Shown: positions 33,613-44,559, counted from the first letter of the stretch. The stretch is 64,000 nt of DNA from Polaromonas sp. (GCF_029945925.1 NZ_JAQSDN010000070.1:31388-95387); one strand, 5' to 3'. Notes: generated from the sequence alone by a model not told the origin. A program made the numbers and translations.

Positions 33613-33648
33613 ATGCACAGGCCCACGACCCAAAGATGTGCATTTTTT
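33613..33648 (+). terminator. Candidate terminator downstream of ampD
   Basis: ATGCACA at 33613-33619 pairs with TGTGCAT at 33637-33643 and is followed by a T6 run. The 17-base loop makes it weaker than usual. Between ampD and this point (33493-33612) there are further small palindromes, CACTTGCCAAGTG near 33572-33584 and GTGCC-AGCAG-GGCAC just after, with no coding sequence. Confidence 0.45.
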
Positions 33649-33682
33649 CCGCAAAAAAAAGTAAACAAAAAGTAACGCGCGC

Positions 33683-33711
33683 GTGACGAAACGATTTGAG
33701 GCCGATACACT
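33683..33711 (+). promoter_or_regulatory. Candidate nrdA promoter
   Basis: GTGACG (33683-33688) and TACACT (33706-33711) are separated by 17 bases and resemble sigma-70 -35 and -10 hexamers. The -10 overlaps the first NrdR box, which would let the repressor block polymerase. Inferred from sequence only. Confidence 0.5.
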
Positions 33712-33753
33712 ACCTGTAGTGCTTGAAATCACTCCAGACCCTAGATGTAGTGT
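33707..33753 (+). promoter_or_regulatory. Pair of NrdR boxes upstream of nrdA
   Basis: Box 1 ACACTACCTGTAGTGC (33707-33722) matches 12 of 16 and box 2 ACCCTAGATGTAGTGT (33738-33753) matches 13 of 16 positions of the NrdR-box consensus. Their starts are 31 bp apart, three helical turns, which is the usual spacing for NrdR pairs. From here to the nrdA ATG at 33894 no other feature is seen. Confidence 0.8.
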
Positions 33754-33893
33754 TTAGCCGACTAGTGATATGGACCGATTCAGGCCCCCCAGCCCAAGGA
33801 AAGACCGCCAACACGCCAGCACTGCGCCCGTCAGCCCTCTCCCTGCCCTGAACCCCGTCGAACTCACCAACAACAAAGCACAACGAGGAAAAC

Positions 33894-36803
<2,910 letters not shown>

Positions 36804-36815
36804 AAAACGGATCAA

Positions 36816-36839
36816 GGCGCCGGAAAAATCCGGCGCCTG
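36816..36839. terminator. Perfect hairpin between nrdA and nrdB
   Basis: AGGCGCCGGA-AAAA-TCCGGCGCCT, a 10-bp perfect stem with a 4-base loop, 13 bases after the nrdA stop. No T-run follows on the plus strand, so it may act as a partial terminator or mRNA stabiliser that sets the nrdA:nrdB ratio. Confidence 0.5.
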
Positions 36840-36936
36840 ATTCGATGTAATTGAGCAACACTAATTCAGAGCGATGTGAATGAACACTTTTCATTTTGTA
36901 TCGCTGCTTTCATAATCCAACTTATTGGAAACATCT

Positions 36937-38142
36937 ATGTTGACCTGGGACGAAGAAGCTAAACCATCGTTGCAAAAACCTCTTGCCAGCGCCCTTCCTG
37001 AAGGCCGCTCGATGGAACTTCCGCCTCTTTCTTTGCAGCCCCATGCTGCAGCCCGCATGCTCGACGACAGCGCCCTGACTTCTTCAGGCGTGCGTGCAGC
37101 ACCGGCCACCGTGGCACCCACCGCCCATCGCGTCAAAGCCGCCGACAAACGCATCATCAACGGCCAGACCGACGTGAACCAGCTGGTCCCGTTCAAGTAC
37201 AAATGGGCCTGGGAAAAATACCTGGCCAGCTGCGCCAACCACTGGATGCCGCAGGAAGTGAACATGACGCGCGACATCGCGCTCTGGAAAGACCCGAACG
37301 GCCTGACGGAAGACGAACGCCGTCTGGTCAAGCGCAACCTCGGTTTTTTCGTCACCGCCGACTCGCTGGCCGCCAACAACATTGTGCTGGGCACTTACCG
37401 GCACATCACGGCACCCGAGTGCCGCCAGTTTCTGTTGCGCCAGGCGTTTGAAGAGGCCATTCACACCCACGCCTACCAGTACATCACCGAATCGCTGGGC
37501 CTGGACGAAAGCGAAATCTTCAACGCCTACAACGAAGTGCAGTCGATCCGGGACAAGGACCAGTTCCTGATTCCTTTCATCGATGCCATCTCGGACCCCA
37601 ACTTCAAGACCGGCACGCAGGAAGCGGACCAGACCCTGCTGAAGTCGCTGATCGTGTTCGCCTGCCTGATGGAAGGCCTGTTCTTCTATGTCGGCTTCAC
37701 GCAGATCCTGGCGCTGGGCCGCCAGAACAAGATGACCGGCGCCGCCGAGCAGTACCAGTACATCCTGCGCGACGAGTCCATGCACTGCAACTTCGGCATC
37801 GACCTGATCAACCAGCTCAAGCTCGAGAACCCGCTGCTGTGGACCGCCGAGTTCAAGGCCGAGATCAAGGCCTTGTTCATGAAGGCGGTCGAGCTTGAAT
37901 ACCGCTACGCCGAGGACACCATGCCGCGCGGCGTGCTGGGTCTCAACGCGTCCATGTTCAAGGGTTACCTGCGCTACATCGCCAACCGCCGGGCCACGCA
38001 GATCGGCTTGGAAACGCTGTTCCCGAACGAGGAAAACCCGTTCCCCTGGATGAGCGAAATGATCGACCTGAAAAAGGAACGCAACTTTTTCGAAACCCGT
38101 GTGATCGAGTACCAGTCCGGTGGCGCTCTCTCCTGGGACTGA
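36937..38142 (+). CDS. nrdB: Class Ia ribonucleoside-diphosphate reductase beta subunit
   Basis: Supplies the tyrosyl radical through a diiron centre. The 401-residue protein has an N-terminal extension of about 75 residues before the ferritin-like fold. Iron ligands are seen in FFVTADSLAANNIVLG (Asp), RQAFEEAIHTHAYQYI (Glu and His, with the radical Tyr), CLMEGLFFYVGF (Glu) and RDESMHCNFGIDLI (Glu and His). The ATG at 36937 has TTGGAA eight bases upstream; an in-frame TTG at 36925 is part of that Shine-Dalgarno and not a start. Confidence 0.96.
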   Translation: MLTWDEEAKPSLQKPLASALPEGRSMELPPLSLQPHAAARMLDDSALTSSGVRAAPATVAPTAHRVKAADKRIINGQTDVNQLVPFKYKWAWEKYLASCANHWMPQEVNMTRDIALWKDPNGLTEDERRLVKRNLGFFVTADSLAANNIVLGTYRHITAPECRQFLLRQAFEEAIHTHAYQYITESLGLDESEIFNAYNEVQSIRDKDQFLIPFIDAISDPNFKTGTQEADQTLLKSLIVFACLMEGLFFYVGFTQILALGRQNKMTGAAEQYQYILRDESMHCNFGIDLINQLKLENPLLWTAEFKAEIKALFMKAVELEYRYAEDTMPRGVLGLNASMFKGYLRYIANRRATQIGLETLFPNEENPFPWMSEMIDLKKERNFFETRVIEYQSGGALSWD

Positions 38143-38331
38143 CAGACAAACCGACACCACAATGATTTCCAGACTTGCATTGACCAGTGACCGCACCGCA
38201 GAAGTGCGCGCGTTGGGCTTTGCTCCCGTGTTCGCGGCGCTGGGCCCGGTTCGCCGACAGCCCAACGCCGTGAATCGCTTCGCGTACTCCAGACGTGAAG
38301 TGATCTTTGCAATGTGATCAAGGAGAAAACT

Positions 38332-38799
38332 ATGGCAACTGCGAAAAAAACTGCGGCTAAAAAAGCTGCTCCGAAGAAAGCCCCTGCGAAAAAAGTAGCG
38401 GCTAAAAAAGCGCCTGCGAAAAAAGTAGCAGCGAAAAAAGCCCCGGCCAAAAAAGCGCCAGCGAAAAAAGTAGCAGCTAAAAAAGCTCCTGCGAAAAAAG
38501 CGCCAGCGAAAAAAGCCCCGGCCAAGAAAGTAGCGGCGAAAAAGCCTGCGGCGAAAAAAGCAGCAGCGAAAAAGCCTGCGGCGAAAAAAGTAGCGAAAAA
38601 AGCGCCAGCGAAGAAAGCTGCTGCGAAGAAACCCGCTGCCAAAAAGCCAGCAGCCAAGAAAGCAGCGAAAAAACCCGCTGCGAAGAAAGCCGCGAAAAAA
38701 CCCGCTGCCAAAGCTCCTGCTGCTCCGGCTGCCCCTGCGGCTCAGACAACTCTGAACCCGCAAGCTGCCTGGCCGTTTCCGACAGCCAGCAAGCCGTAA
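38332..38799 (+). CDS. Histone H1-like Lys/Ala/Pro-rich DNA-binding protein
   Basis: A 155-residue, extremely basic protein made almost entirely of AKKAPAKKVAAKK-type repeats (about residues 2-130), ending in APAAPAAPAAQTTLNPQAAW. Such proteins resemble the C-terminal domain of histone H1 and bind DNA without a folded domain; related proteins are common nucleoid components in Burkholderiales. AAGGAG lies eight bases before the ATG at 38332, so an in-frame ATG at 38314 is rejected. The repeated codons make the locus prone to length change. An intrinsic terminator follows. Confidence 0.9.
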   Translation: MATAKKTAAKKAAPKKAPAKKVAAKKAPAKKVAAKKAPAKKAPAKKVAAKKAPAKKAPAKKAPAKKVAAKKPAAKKAAAKKPAAKKVAKKAPAKKAAAKKPAAKKPAAKKAAKKPAAKKAAKKPAAKAPAAPAAPAAQTTLNPQAAWPFPTASKP

Positions 38800-38820
38800 C
38801 CAGTAAGGCACTTGGCCTGA

Positions 38821-38852
38821 AGCCCGACATCGCAAGATGCCGGGCTTTTTTA
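38821..38852 (+). terminator. Intrinsic terminator after the H1-like gene
   Basis: AGCCCGACATC-GCAA-GATGCCGGGCT forms an 11-bp stem with one mismatch, followed by TTTTTTAC. Confidence 0.85.
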
Positions 38853-38921
38853 CTTTCAGGGTGGGGGGCGAGGCACAGCCTGCGCCTTTTTCAGGGCAGC
38901 CGGCCCTGTGGGGGCGCTCCA

Positions 38922-38978
38922 GTTGCTACAAATTCAGTAGCTGCTGGCGCCCGCACGGAAAGGGCTGGAAGCCTTTTT
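38922..38978 (+). repeat. Interspersed repeat family R1
   Basis: GTTGCTACAAATTCAGTAGC, then CTGCTGGCGCCCGC, then AAAGGGCTGGAAGCC and T5. It lies just past the 3' end of the minus-strand PfkB gene. Confidence 0.75.
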
Positions 38979-38994
38979 GGCTTTAAACCTGCGC

Positions 38995-39897
38995 TTACAG
39001 GCCGGTCTGAGCGGTGGTGAGCGTGTAGTTCTGGCCGCCGCGAAAAGCAATCTTGTGGGCACCGACGCGGTTGCCCAGCTCGGCGCAGCGCGTCAGCGGC
39101 CAGCCTTTTTCGAGGCCGAACAACAAGGCCCCGCGAAAAGCGTCGCCGCAACCGGTCGGGTCCACCACTTCCGTGGCCACCACCGGCGCGACCAGCGTCT
39201 TGTCGCCGTCCACCCAGACCTCGCAACCATGCGCGCCCAGCGTCACCACCAGGCCCTGCACCCGCTTCGATATCTCGGCGCAGGACAGGCCGGTCCGATC
39301 GCACAGCAGTTTGGCTTCGTAGTCGTTGACCGTGACCCAGGTCGCCAGCTCGACAAAATGCGCCAGGTCCTTGCCGTCAAACATCGGCAGGCCCTGGCCG
39401 GGATCGAACACAAAAGGAATGCCGGCGGCCTTGAACTGCTCGGCATGCTGCAGCATGGCGTCGCGCCCGTCCGGCGAGATGATGCCGATGCTGATATCGG
39501 CGCGCGGTGCAATTTTTGTCGTATGCGCCTGGCCCATCGCCCCCGGATGGAAGGCGGTGATCTGGTTGTTGTCGCGGTCCGTCATGATCATGGCCTGGGC
39601 GGTGTAGGTATCGCCCACCTCCCGGACAAACTCGGTGCTGATGCCCAGCGTGTTCAGGCGCGCCACATACTCGGCACCATCGGTCCCCACGGTGGCCATG
39701 GGCAAGGGCGTTCCACCCAGTTGCTGCAGGCTGTAGGCGATGTTGCCGGCGCAACCGCCAAACTCCCGGCGCAGGGCCGGCACCAAAAAAGACACATTGA
39801 GGATGTGCAGTTGGTCGGGCAGGATCTGCTCGGCAAAGCGCCCCTCAAACGTCATGATGGTGTCAAAGGCCAGGGAACCACAAATTACAGCAGGCAT
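38995..39897 (-). CDS. PfkB family carbohydrate/nucleoside kinase
   Basis: A 300-residue ribokinase-fold kinase. Motifs are EFGGCAGNIAYSLQQLGG near residue 50 (PfkB signature 1 type) and VVDPTGCGDAFRGALLFGLE (signature 2, with the catalytic Asp in GCGD). The phrase IAYSLQQLGG and the ligand region AFHPGAMGQAH resemble adenosine-kinase-like members annotated in Burkholderiales, but ribokinase or tagatose kinase specificity cannot be excluded. It is the last gene of the minus-strand block, 16 bp after the zinc-ribbon gene. Confidence 0.88.
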   Translation of the reverse strand: MPAVICGSLAFDTIMTFEGRFAEQILPDQLHILNVSFLVPALRREFGGCAGNIAYSLQQLGGTPLPMATVGTDGAEYVARLNTLGISTEFVREVGDTYTAQAMIMTDRDNNQITAFHPGAMGQAHTTKIAPRADISIGIISPDGRDAMLQHAEQFKAAGIPFVFDPGQGLPMFDGKDLAHFVELATWVTVNDYEAKLLCDRTGLSCAEISKRVQGLVVTLGAHGCEVWVDGDKTLVAPVVATEVVDPTGCGDAFRGALLFGLEKGWPLTRCAELGNRVGAHKIAFRGGQNYTLTTAQTGL

Positions 39898-39913
39898 AGA
39901 GGTCTCGATTCAG

Positions 39914-40990
39914 TCAGGGATAAAAAGCAAGGACCCGGTAGCCGGCAATCCGCAAGGGCGCGGAAGGCCGCGCGGCCGGCGTTTGGGACGCGCTGGCGTC
40001 GGGTGGGGAATTCAGAATTCTGATGGCCAGCACGCCGGAAAATTCCGCGCCGGCTGCCAGCGTGGGGCCGGTGGCGCCCAGTTCGGCCGGGCTCAGCACG
40101 CGCCGCAGCTGCGCCTGGTCCTGGGTGTCGGTCAGTGTCAACTCGAGCGACGGCAGGGCTAACGGGATTGCGCCTGCGTTCCTGATCACCACCTTGAGCC
40201 GGTAGGCGTCGGCGGCCAGTTTGTTGAAGGTCGAACTCTCGATCACCACCGATTCAATCTGCTGCGGCGGCCTGATCTCGCACTGCAGCGAGGCGCACAG
40301 CGTGTCCAGGGCCGGGCGCAGCCAGGGCTGGGACACGGCCAGCGTATTTCTCTGGAACAGGGCGACCTGCAGCAGCAGGGCGGCCAGCAGCACCGATGCC
40401 GCCAATCCAAGCGCCACGCGCAATGCAGGCCGGCGCCAGAACGCATCGCGCCTGGCATCGCGCACAAACGACACCTCGTGAACATGGTCGGGGACAGCTG
40501 TCTCCGATTCACCGAAGGCACTTTCCGCAGAGCCCGCTCGCGCTGCGGGTGCCGCTGACTCGGGAAACCCGGAATGTTCCGGGCTCACCGAAAAGGCAAA
40601 CACGTCGGCGGCGAGGTCTGGCGACGGCGACACCTGGACTTCCGGCACCGAGGCGGGCGCGACAACCGGTGCGACCTCTTCCGCCTCTTCCATCAGCACG
40701 GCATCAGACCAGTCGGGCTCCGGCTCCGCGGAGGGCGCCACCAGCATGGGCGCCACGGAGGCCGCCCGGTCACTGTCCGCCCGCAGGGCAGGCAAGGCCG
40801 CAGATACCCTGGGCACCGAAGCATCGCTGGGCAACGCGCTGGACGGGGACGCGTAGGGCTGCAGGTTGGCTGCTGCGTCAAAAACTTCGGAGCAGTGCCC
40901 GCAACGCACCCAGCCCTGGGAAATCTTGAGTTGGTCGGCCACGACTTTGAACATCGTGCCGCAGGCAGAACAGCGCGTAATCAGGCTCAT
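39914..40990 (-). CDS. Zinc-ribbon and DUF3426 membrane protein
   Basis: A 358-residue protein. The N-terminal MJ0042-type zinc ribbon has CSACGTMFKVVADQL and VRCGHCSEVFDA (two CxxC pairs within residues 7-36). A long acidic, proline-rich region follows to about residue 180. One transmembrane helix (ALRVALGLAASVLLAALLLQ, about 190-210) and a C-terminal DUF3426 beta domain complete it. Function unknown. Its position directly after prmA (42 bp) is conserved in betaproteobacteria. The disordered linker suggests a bridge between the cytosolic zinc ribbon and a periplasmic domain. Confidence 0.85.
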   Translation of the reverse strand: MSLITRCSACGTMFKVVADQLKISQGWVRCGHCSEVFDAAANLQPYASPSSALPSDASVPRVSAALPALRADSDRAASVAPMLVAPSAEPEPDWSDAVLMEEAEEVAPVVAPASVPEVQVSPSPDLAADVFAFSVSPEHSGFPESAAPAARAGSAESAFGESETAVPDHVHEVSFVRDARRDAFWRRPALRVALGLAASVLLAALLLQVALFQRNTLAVSQPWLRPALDTLCASLQCEIRPPQQIESVVIESSTFNKLAADAYRLKVVIRNAGAIPLALPSLELTLTDTQDQAQLRRVLSPAELGATGPTLAAGAEFSGVLAIRILNSPPDASASQTPAARPSAPLRIAGYRVLAFYP

Positions 40991-41032
40991 TTAGCGCCTT
41001 ATTGTACGGGGCGTGACAGGGCGCGGACCCTC

Positions 41033-42025
41033 TCAGAGCCGGGCGGTCATCAGTATCCAGCCGTCTTCCTGGTCCGCCACCTGCAGCTGGCAGTAAGGCG
41101 CATACGCGGCCTGGAGCTCGTCGGCCTGCCGCTCGAGAATGCCGGCCAGCACCAGCGCCCCGCCGGGGGCAACACGCGCGCACAGCAAGGGCGCCAGCAC
41201 CTTGAGCGGCGTGGCCAGGATGTTGGCCAGCACGGTCTGGTAAGTGCCTTCAGCCTTGTCGGGCAGGCCCGTGGTCAGGTTGACATGGTTCGCCTCGGCA
41301 TTGGCCAGCGTGGACTGCACGGCCGCCTCGTCGATATCGACCGCATCAATGCTGGAGGCACCGAACTTGGCCGCGCCAATGGCGAGAATGCCGGAGCCGC
41401 AACCGTAATCAAGCACCCGTCCGAGTGATTTCCCGACCATGCCCGAACGCAGCGAAGGGCCGCCCTGAACAAGTTCAGACCCTTTTTCTGGTGAAAGGGG
41501 CAGCGAGTCGCCGGAGGCTCGCGCAGTGCCGAGCGTGGGGGCACCATTTGCAGCGATCCAGCGCAAACACATGCGCGTGGTCGGGTGTGTGCCCGTGCCA
41601 AAAGACAGCCCGGGGTCCAGCCGGATCACCTGCCGGGCCTGCGCGGGCGGTTCGTGCCAGGTCGGAACAATCCAGAACTCGGGGGTGATCTCCACCGGTG
41701 TGAATTGCGACTGCGTGAGCCGCACCCAGTCCTGCTCGGGCACGGCCTGGATGGCCACCAGCTGGCAGCCGGCAAAAAAGTCCTGTGCGGACAACACGCT
41801 GGCTGCGTCGCGCGCGCCGGCTTCATCCGAAAAAAGCGACACCACGCGCGAACGCTCCCACCCGGCCTTGGGCGGCGGCATGCCGGGCTCGCCAAACAGG
41901 GCCTGCTCGGCAGGCGTTTGTGCATCGGCATCTTCGACCGACACACTGAGTGCGTCGAGCGCATCCAGCGCCTCGCTGAGTGTTTCCACGCTGTCCACCG
42001 GGGCCAGCAACACCAGTTCAAACAT
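41033..42025 (-). CDS. prmA: Ribosomal protein L11 methyltransferase, with repeat-derived insertion
   Basis: SAM-dependent enzyme trimethylating ribosomal protein L11. The 330-residue protein has the L11-recognition domain (1-90), DPGLSFGTGTHPTTRMCLRW, the SAM-binding VLDYGCGSGILAIGAAKFG and the active-site region TVLANILATPL. Between CLRWIA and the SAM loop there is an extra segment of about 38 residues (about 161-198, including TARASGDSLPLSPEKGSEL) absent from typical PrmA, where this linker is about nine residues. Its DNA is an R2-type repeat. The start at 42025 (MFELVLLAPVDS) is the family start; accC ends 25 bp upstream. Confidence 0.93.
   Translation of the reverse strand: MFELVLLAPVDSVETLSEALDALDALSVSVEDADAQTPAEQALFGEPGMPPPKAGWERSRVVSLFSDEAGARDAASVLSAQDFFAGCQLVAIQAVPEQDWVRLTQSQFTPVEITPEFWIVPTWHEPPAQARQVIRLDPGLSFGTGTHPTTRMCLRWIAANGAPTLGTARASGDSLPLSPEKGSELVQGGPSLRSGMVGKSLGRVLDYGCGSGILAIGAAKFGASSIDAVDIDEAAVQSTLANAEANHVNLTTGLPDKAEGTYQTVLANILATPLKVLAPLLCARVAPGGALVLAGILERQADELQAAYAPYCQLQVADQEDGWILMTARL
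41431..41545 (-). repeat. R2-type repeat inserted in frame within prmA
   Basis: On the coding strand it begins GGTGCCCCCACGCTCGGCAC, then CTCGCTGCCCCTTTC, AAAAAGGGTCTGAACTTG and CAGGGCGGCCCTTCG. The first blocks match the R2 copies at 17716 and 50485 (minus). It contains the inverted pairs CTGAAC/GTTCAG and CCCTTT/AAAGGG, typical of a mobile palindromic unit. The reading frame passes through without a stop. Confidence 0.65.
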
Positions 42026-42050
42026 GCTCTTGGGCTGGAGCGCGCCCGGT

Positions 42051-43400
42051 TCAGCGGTCACGTTGCGACAACCACTCTTCAAGGTAGTGGATGTTGGTGC
42101 CGCCGTCCATGAACTTGGCATCCACCATCAGTTCGCGGTGCAGCGCAATGTTGGTGTTGATGCCCTCGACCACGGTTTCGGCCAGCGCGGTGCGCATGCG
42201 GGCCAGGGCCTGCTCGCGGGTATCGCCGTGAACAATGATCTTGCCGATCATGGAGTCGTAATTCGGCGGCACGAAGTAGTTCGTATAGATGTGCGAGTCC
42301 ACCCGCACGCCCGGCCCGCCCGGCATGTGCCAGGTGGTGATGCGTCCCGGCGAGGGAACAAACTTGTAAGGGTCTTCCGCGTTGATGCGGCATTCAATCG
42401 CGTGGCCCTTGATCTCGATCTGGCGCTGGGTGAAAGGCAGTTTTTCACCGGCCGCCACCTGGATTTGCGACCGCACGATGTCCACGCCGGTGACCCACTC
42501 GGTCACCGGGTGCTCAACCTGGACCCGGGTGTTCATCTCGATGAAGTAGAACTCGCCGTTTTCGTACAGGAACTCGAAGGTTCCGGCGCCGCGGTAACCA
42601 ATCTTCTTGACGGCCGCGACGCAGCGCTCGCCAATACGCTCGATCAGCTTGCGCGGAATGCCCGGGGCCGGCGCCTCTTCAATCACCTTCTGGTGACGGC
42701 GCTGCATGGAGCAGTCACGCTCACCGAGCCAGACCGCATTTTTGTGCTGGTCGGCCAGGATCTGGATTTCGATATGGCGCGGGTTCTGCAGGAATTTTTC
42801 CATGTAGACCTCGGGGTTGCCAAAGGCAGCGCCCGCTTCGGCCTTGGTGGTCTGCACCGCATGCAGCAGCGCCGCCTCGGTGTGGACCACCCGCATGCCA
42901 CGCCCGCCGCCGCCGCCGGCGGCCTTGATGATGACGGGGTAACCGACCTGCTTGGCCGTGCGCTTGATGATCGCCGCGTCGTCCGGCAAGGCGCCTTCGG
43001 AGCCCGGCACACAGGGCACGCCGGCCTTGATCATGGTCTGCTTGGCCGAAACCTTGTCTCCCATGATGCGTATGGATTCGGGCGACGGGCCAATGAACTT
43101 GAAGCCGCTTTTTTCAACCCGTTCGGCAAAGTCGGCGTTTTCGCTCAGAAAACCGTAGCCGGGGTGAATCGCCTCGGCGTCCGTCACCTCGGCGGCCGAG
43201 ATGATGGCCGGCATGTTGAGGTAGCTCAGCGCCGAAGGGGCCGGGCCGATGCAGACCGACTCGTCGGCCAGCTTGATGTACTTGGCCTCGCGGTCGGCCT
43301 CGGAATACACCATCACGGCCTTGACGCCGAGTTCCCGGCAGGCGCGCTGGATCCGGAGCGCAATTTCGCCGCGGTTGGCGATCAGTATCTTTTTGAACAT
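42051..43400 (-). CDS. accC: Acetyl-CoA carboxylase, biotin carboxylase subunit
   Basis: ATP-grasp enzyme carboxylating the biotin on AccB for malonyl-CoA synthesis. The 449-residue protein starts MFKKILIANRGEIALRIQR and has the ATP-binding loop KAAGGGGGRGMRVV. The catalytic segments are GERDCSMQRRHQKVIEEAPA and FYFIEMNTRVQVEHPVTE. Length is normal for AccC, without a fused carrier domain. Seven bases separate it from accB, so they form an operon. Confidence 0.98.
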   Translation of the reverse strand: MFKKILIANRGEIALRIQRACRELGVKAVMVYSEADREAKYIKLADESVCIGPAPSALSYLNMPAIISAAEVTDAEAIHPGYGFLSENADFAERVEKSGFKFIGPSPESIRIMGDKVSAKQTMIKAGVPCVPGSEGALPDDAAIIKRTAKQVGYPVIIKAAGGGGGRGMRVVHTEAALLHAVQTTKAEAGAAFGNPEVYMEKFLQNPRHIEIQILADQHKNAVWLGERDCSMQRRHQKVIEEAPAPGIPRKLIERIGERCVAAVKKIGYRGAGTFEFLYENGEFYFIEMNTRVQVEHPVTEWVTGVDIVRSQIQVAAGEKLPFTQRQIEIKGHAIECRINAEDPYKFVPSPGRITTWHMPGGPGVRVDSHIYTNYFVPPNYDSMIGKIIVHGDTREQALARMRTALAETVVEGINTNIALHRELMVDAKFMDGGTNIHYLEEWLSQRDR

Positions 43401-43407
43401 GCGGCGG

Positions 43408-43863
43408 TCACTCGATCATGAAGAGCGACTGTCCGTACTCCACCGCCTGACCGTTCTCGCACAGGATGCGGGTGATGGTGCCGGATTTGTCGGCTTCAAT
43501 CTCATTGAGGATTTTCATGGCCTCGATGATGCAGATGGTCTCGCCTTCCTTGACCTGGCTGCCCACTTCCACGTAGGCCTTGGCGCCGGGGCTGGACGAG
43601 CGGTAAAAGGTGCCGACCATCGGGGACTTGACCGCATGGCCTGCCGGTGCGGCGGGTGCCGCGGCTTCGACAGGCGCAGCCGGAATGCCGGCCGCCGGGG
43701 CGGCCACCGGTGCCTGCATCATGGCCATGGGTGCCTGCATCACCATGGGTGTGCCGCCTGACTTGACGATACGGACCTTGCCTTCGGCCTCGGTGATTTC
43801 CAGTTCTGACACATTGGACTCGGAAACGAGGTCAATCAGTGTCTTGAGTTTTCTTAAATCCAT
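43408..43863 (-). CDS. accB: Acetyl-CoA carboxylase biotin carboxyl carrier protein
   Basis: A 151-residue carrier. An N-terminal helical part (MDLRKLKTLIDLVSESN) is followed by an Ala/Pro/Met-rich linker (about 45-75). The C-terminal biotinyl domain carries the acceptor Lys in CIIEAMKILNEIEADK, with the conserved thumb SSPGAKAYVEVGS. First gene of accB-accC. Upstream, 43864-44016 contains an A/T-rich stretch that only loosely resembles an R1 repeat. Confidence 0.97.
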   Translation of the reverse strand: MDLRKLKTLIDLVSESNVSELEITEAEGKVRIVKSGGTPMVMQAPMAMMQAPVAAPAAGIPAAPVEAAAPAAPAGHAVKSPMVGTFYRSSSPGAKAYVEVGSQVKEGETICIIEAMKILNEIEADKSGTITRILCENGQAVEYGQSLFMIE

Positions 43864-44016
43864 GGTTTCTCCAACGACGGTGGGCGCCTCGATGCGGCAC
43901 CTCTGACATTCATCTTGCCGACGGCGTGATGGGCGGACGCCAGCGCTGCCTTGCGCCTAAATTCCGCTTTTTACACCCTTCGGCGCCTAAAAATCAGCTA
44001 ATTTTATTAATTCAGG

Positions 44017-44457
44017 CTATTTTTTAGCCAGACGCGAAAGGGCGAAGTCTACCGCATAGCGGTAACCGGCTGGCCCAAAACCCGCCATCACGGCTTCAGC
44101 CACGTCCGAAAAATAGGAGTGGTGGCGAAAGGCTTCGCGCCGGTGGACGTTGGAAAGATGCACCTCCACAAACGGAATGGCCACCCCCGCAAGGGCATCG
44201 CGGATCGCCACGCTGGTATGCGTGAAGGCCGCCGGGTTGATGACGATGAACTGCGTGCCGTCAGTGCGCGCCTGCTGGATGCGGTCAACCAAGGCACCCT
44301 CATGGTTGCTCTGAAAAGTTTGTACCGAAGTGCCGCCATCTGCGGCGAATTTGACCAAATCTTCGTTAATTTGATCCAACGTGGTTACCCCGTAGACCTG
44401 CGGCTCCCGGGTACCCAGCAGATTCAGGTTGGGTCCATGCAATACCAGTACGCTCAT
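44017..44457 (-). CDS. aroQ: Type II 3-dehydroquinate dehydratase
   Basis: Third step of the shikimate pathway. The 146-residue protein has the type II signature LVLHGPNLNLLGTREPQVYG with the catalytic Tyr, QSNHEGALVDRIQQA, VINPAAFTHTSVAIRDAL with the substrate-binding Asn, and VEVHLSNVHRREAFRHHSYF with the catalytic His. It lies between tlpA-like and accB, the usual betaproteobacterial neighbourhood. Confidence 0.97.
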   Translation of the reverse strand: MSVLVLHGPNLNLLGTREPQVYGVTTLDQINEDLVKFAADGGTSVQTFQSNHEGALVDRIQQARTDGTQFIVINPAAFTHTSVAIRDALAGVAIPFVEVHLSNVHRREAFRHHSYFSDVAEAVMAGFGPAGYRYAVDFALSRLAKK

Positions 44458-44559
44458 AAACGCTGTCTCCTTCCCGGCCAGCCGCCGGGCAAGACCGAAC
44501 TTTACCCCATATCTGCCCTGTATCCGGCCGCTGATGAGGCCTCAACTCAGCGCGGTCTC

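Noticed and set aside
33493..33640. Possible cobalamin riboswitch upstream of nrdA
   Set aside because: Fragments such as CCCGCAAGTAA and CCGGGAAGG recall B12-box neighbours, but their order and spacing are wrong and the B12 box itself is missing. The region also lies upstream of the predicted nrdA promoter.
38120..38317. A 65-codon frame between nrdB and the H1-like gene
   Set aside because: It overlaps nrdB, lacks a Shine-Dalgarno and shows no conserved feature; the stretch is more likely the H1-like gene's promoter region.
37084..38835. Minus-strand frames rich in Phe, Ala and Arg across the H1-like gene
   Set aside because: They are the complement of the Lys/Ala codons of the H1-like gene and of nrdB; low complexity, no ribosome-binding site.
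43975..44030. Possible eighth R1 repeat upstream of accB
   Set aside because: The A/T-rich part and TAGCTGA resemble R1 but the AAGGGCT..CC block is not clear; left out of the copy count.
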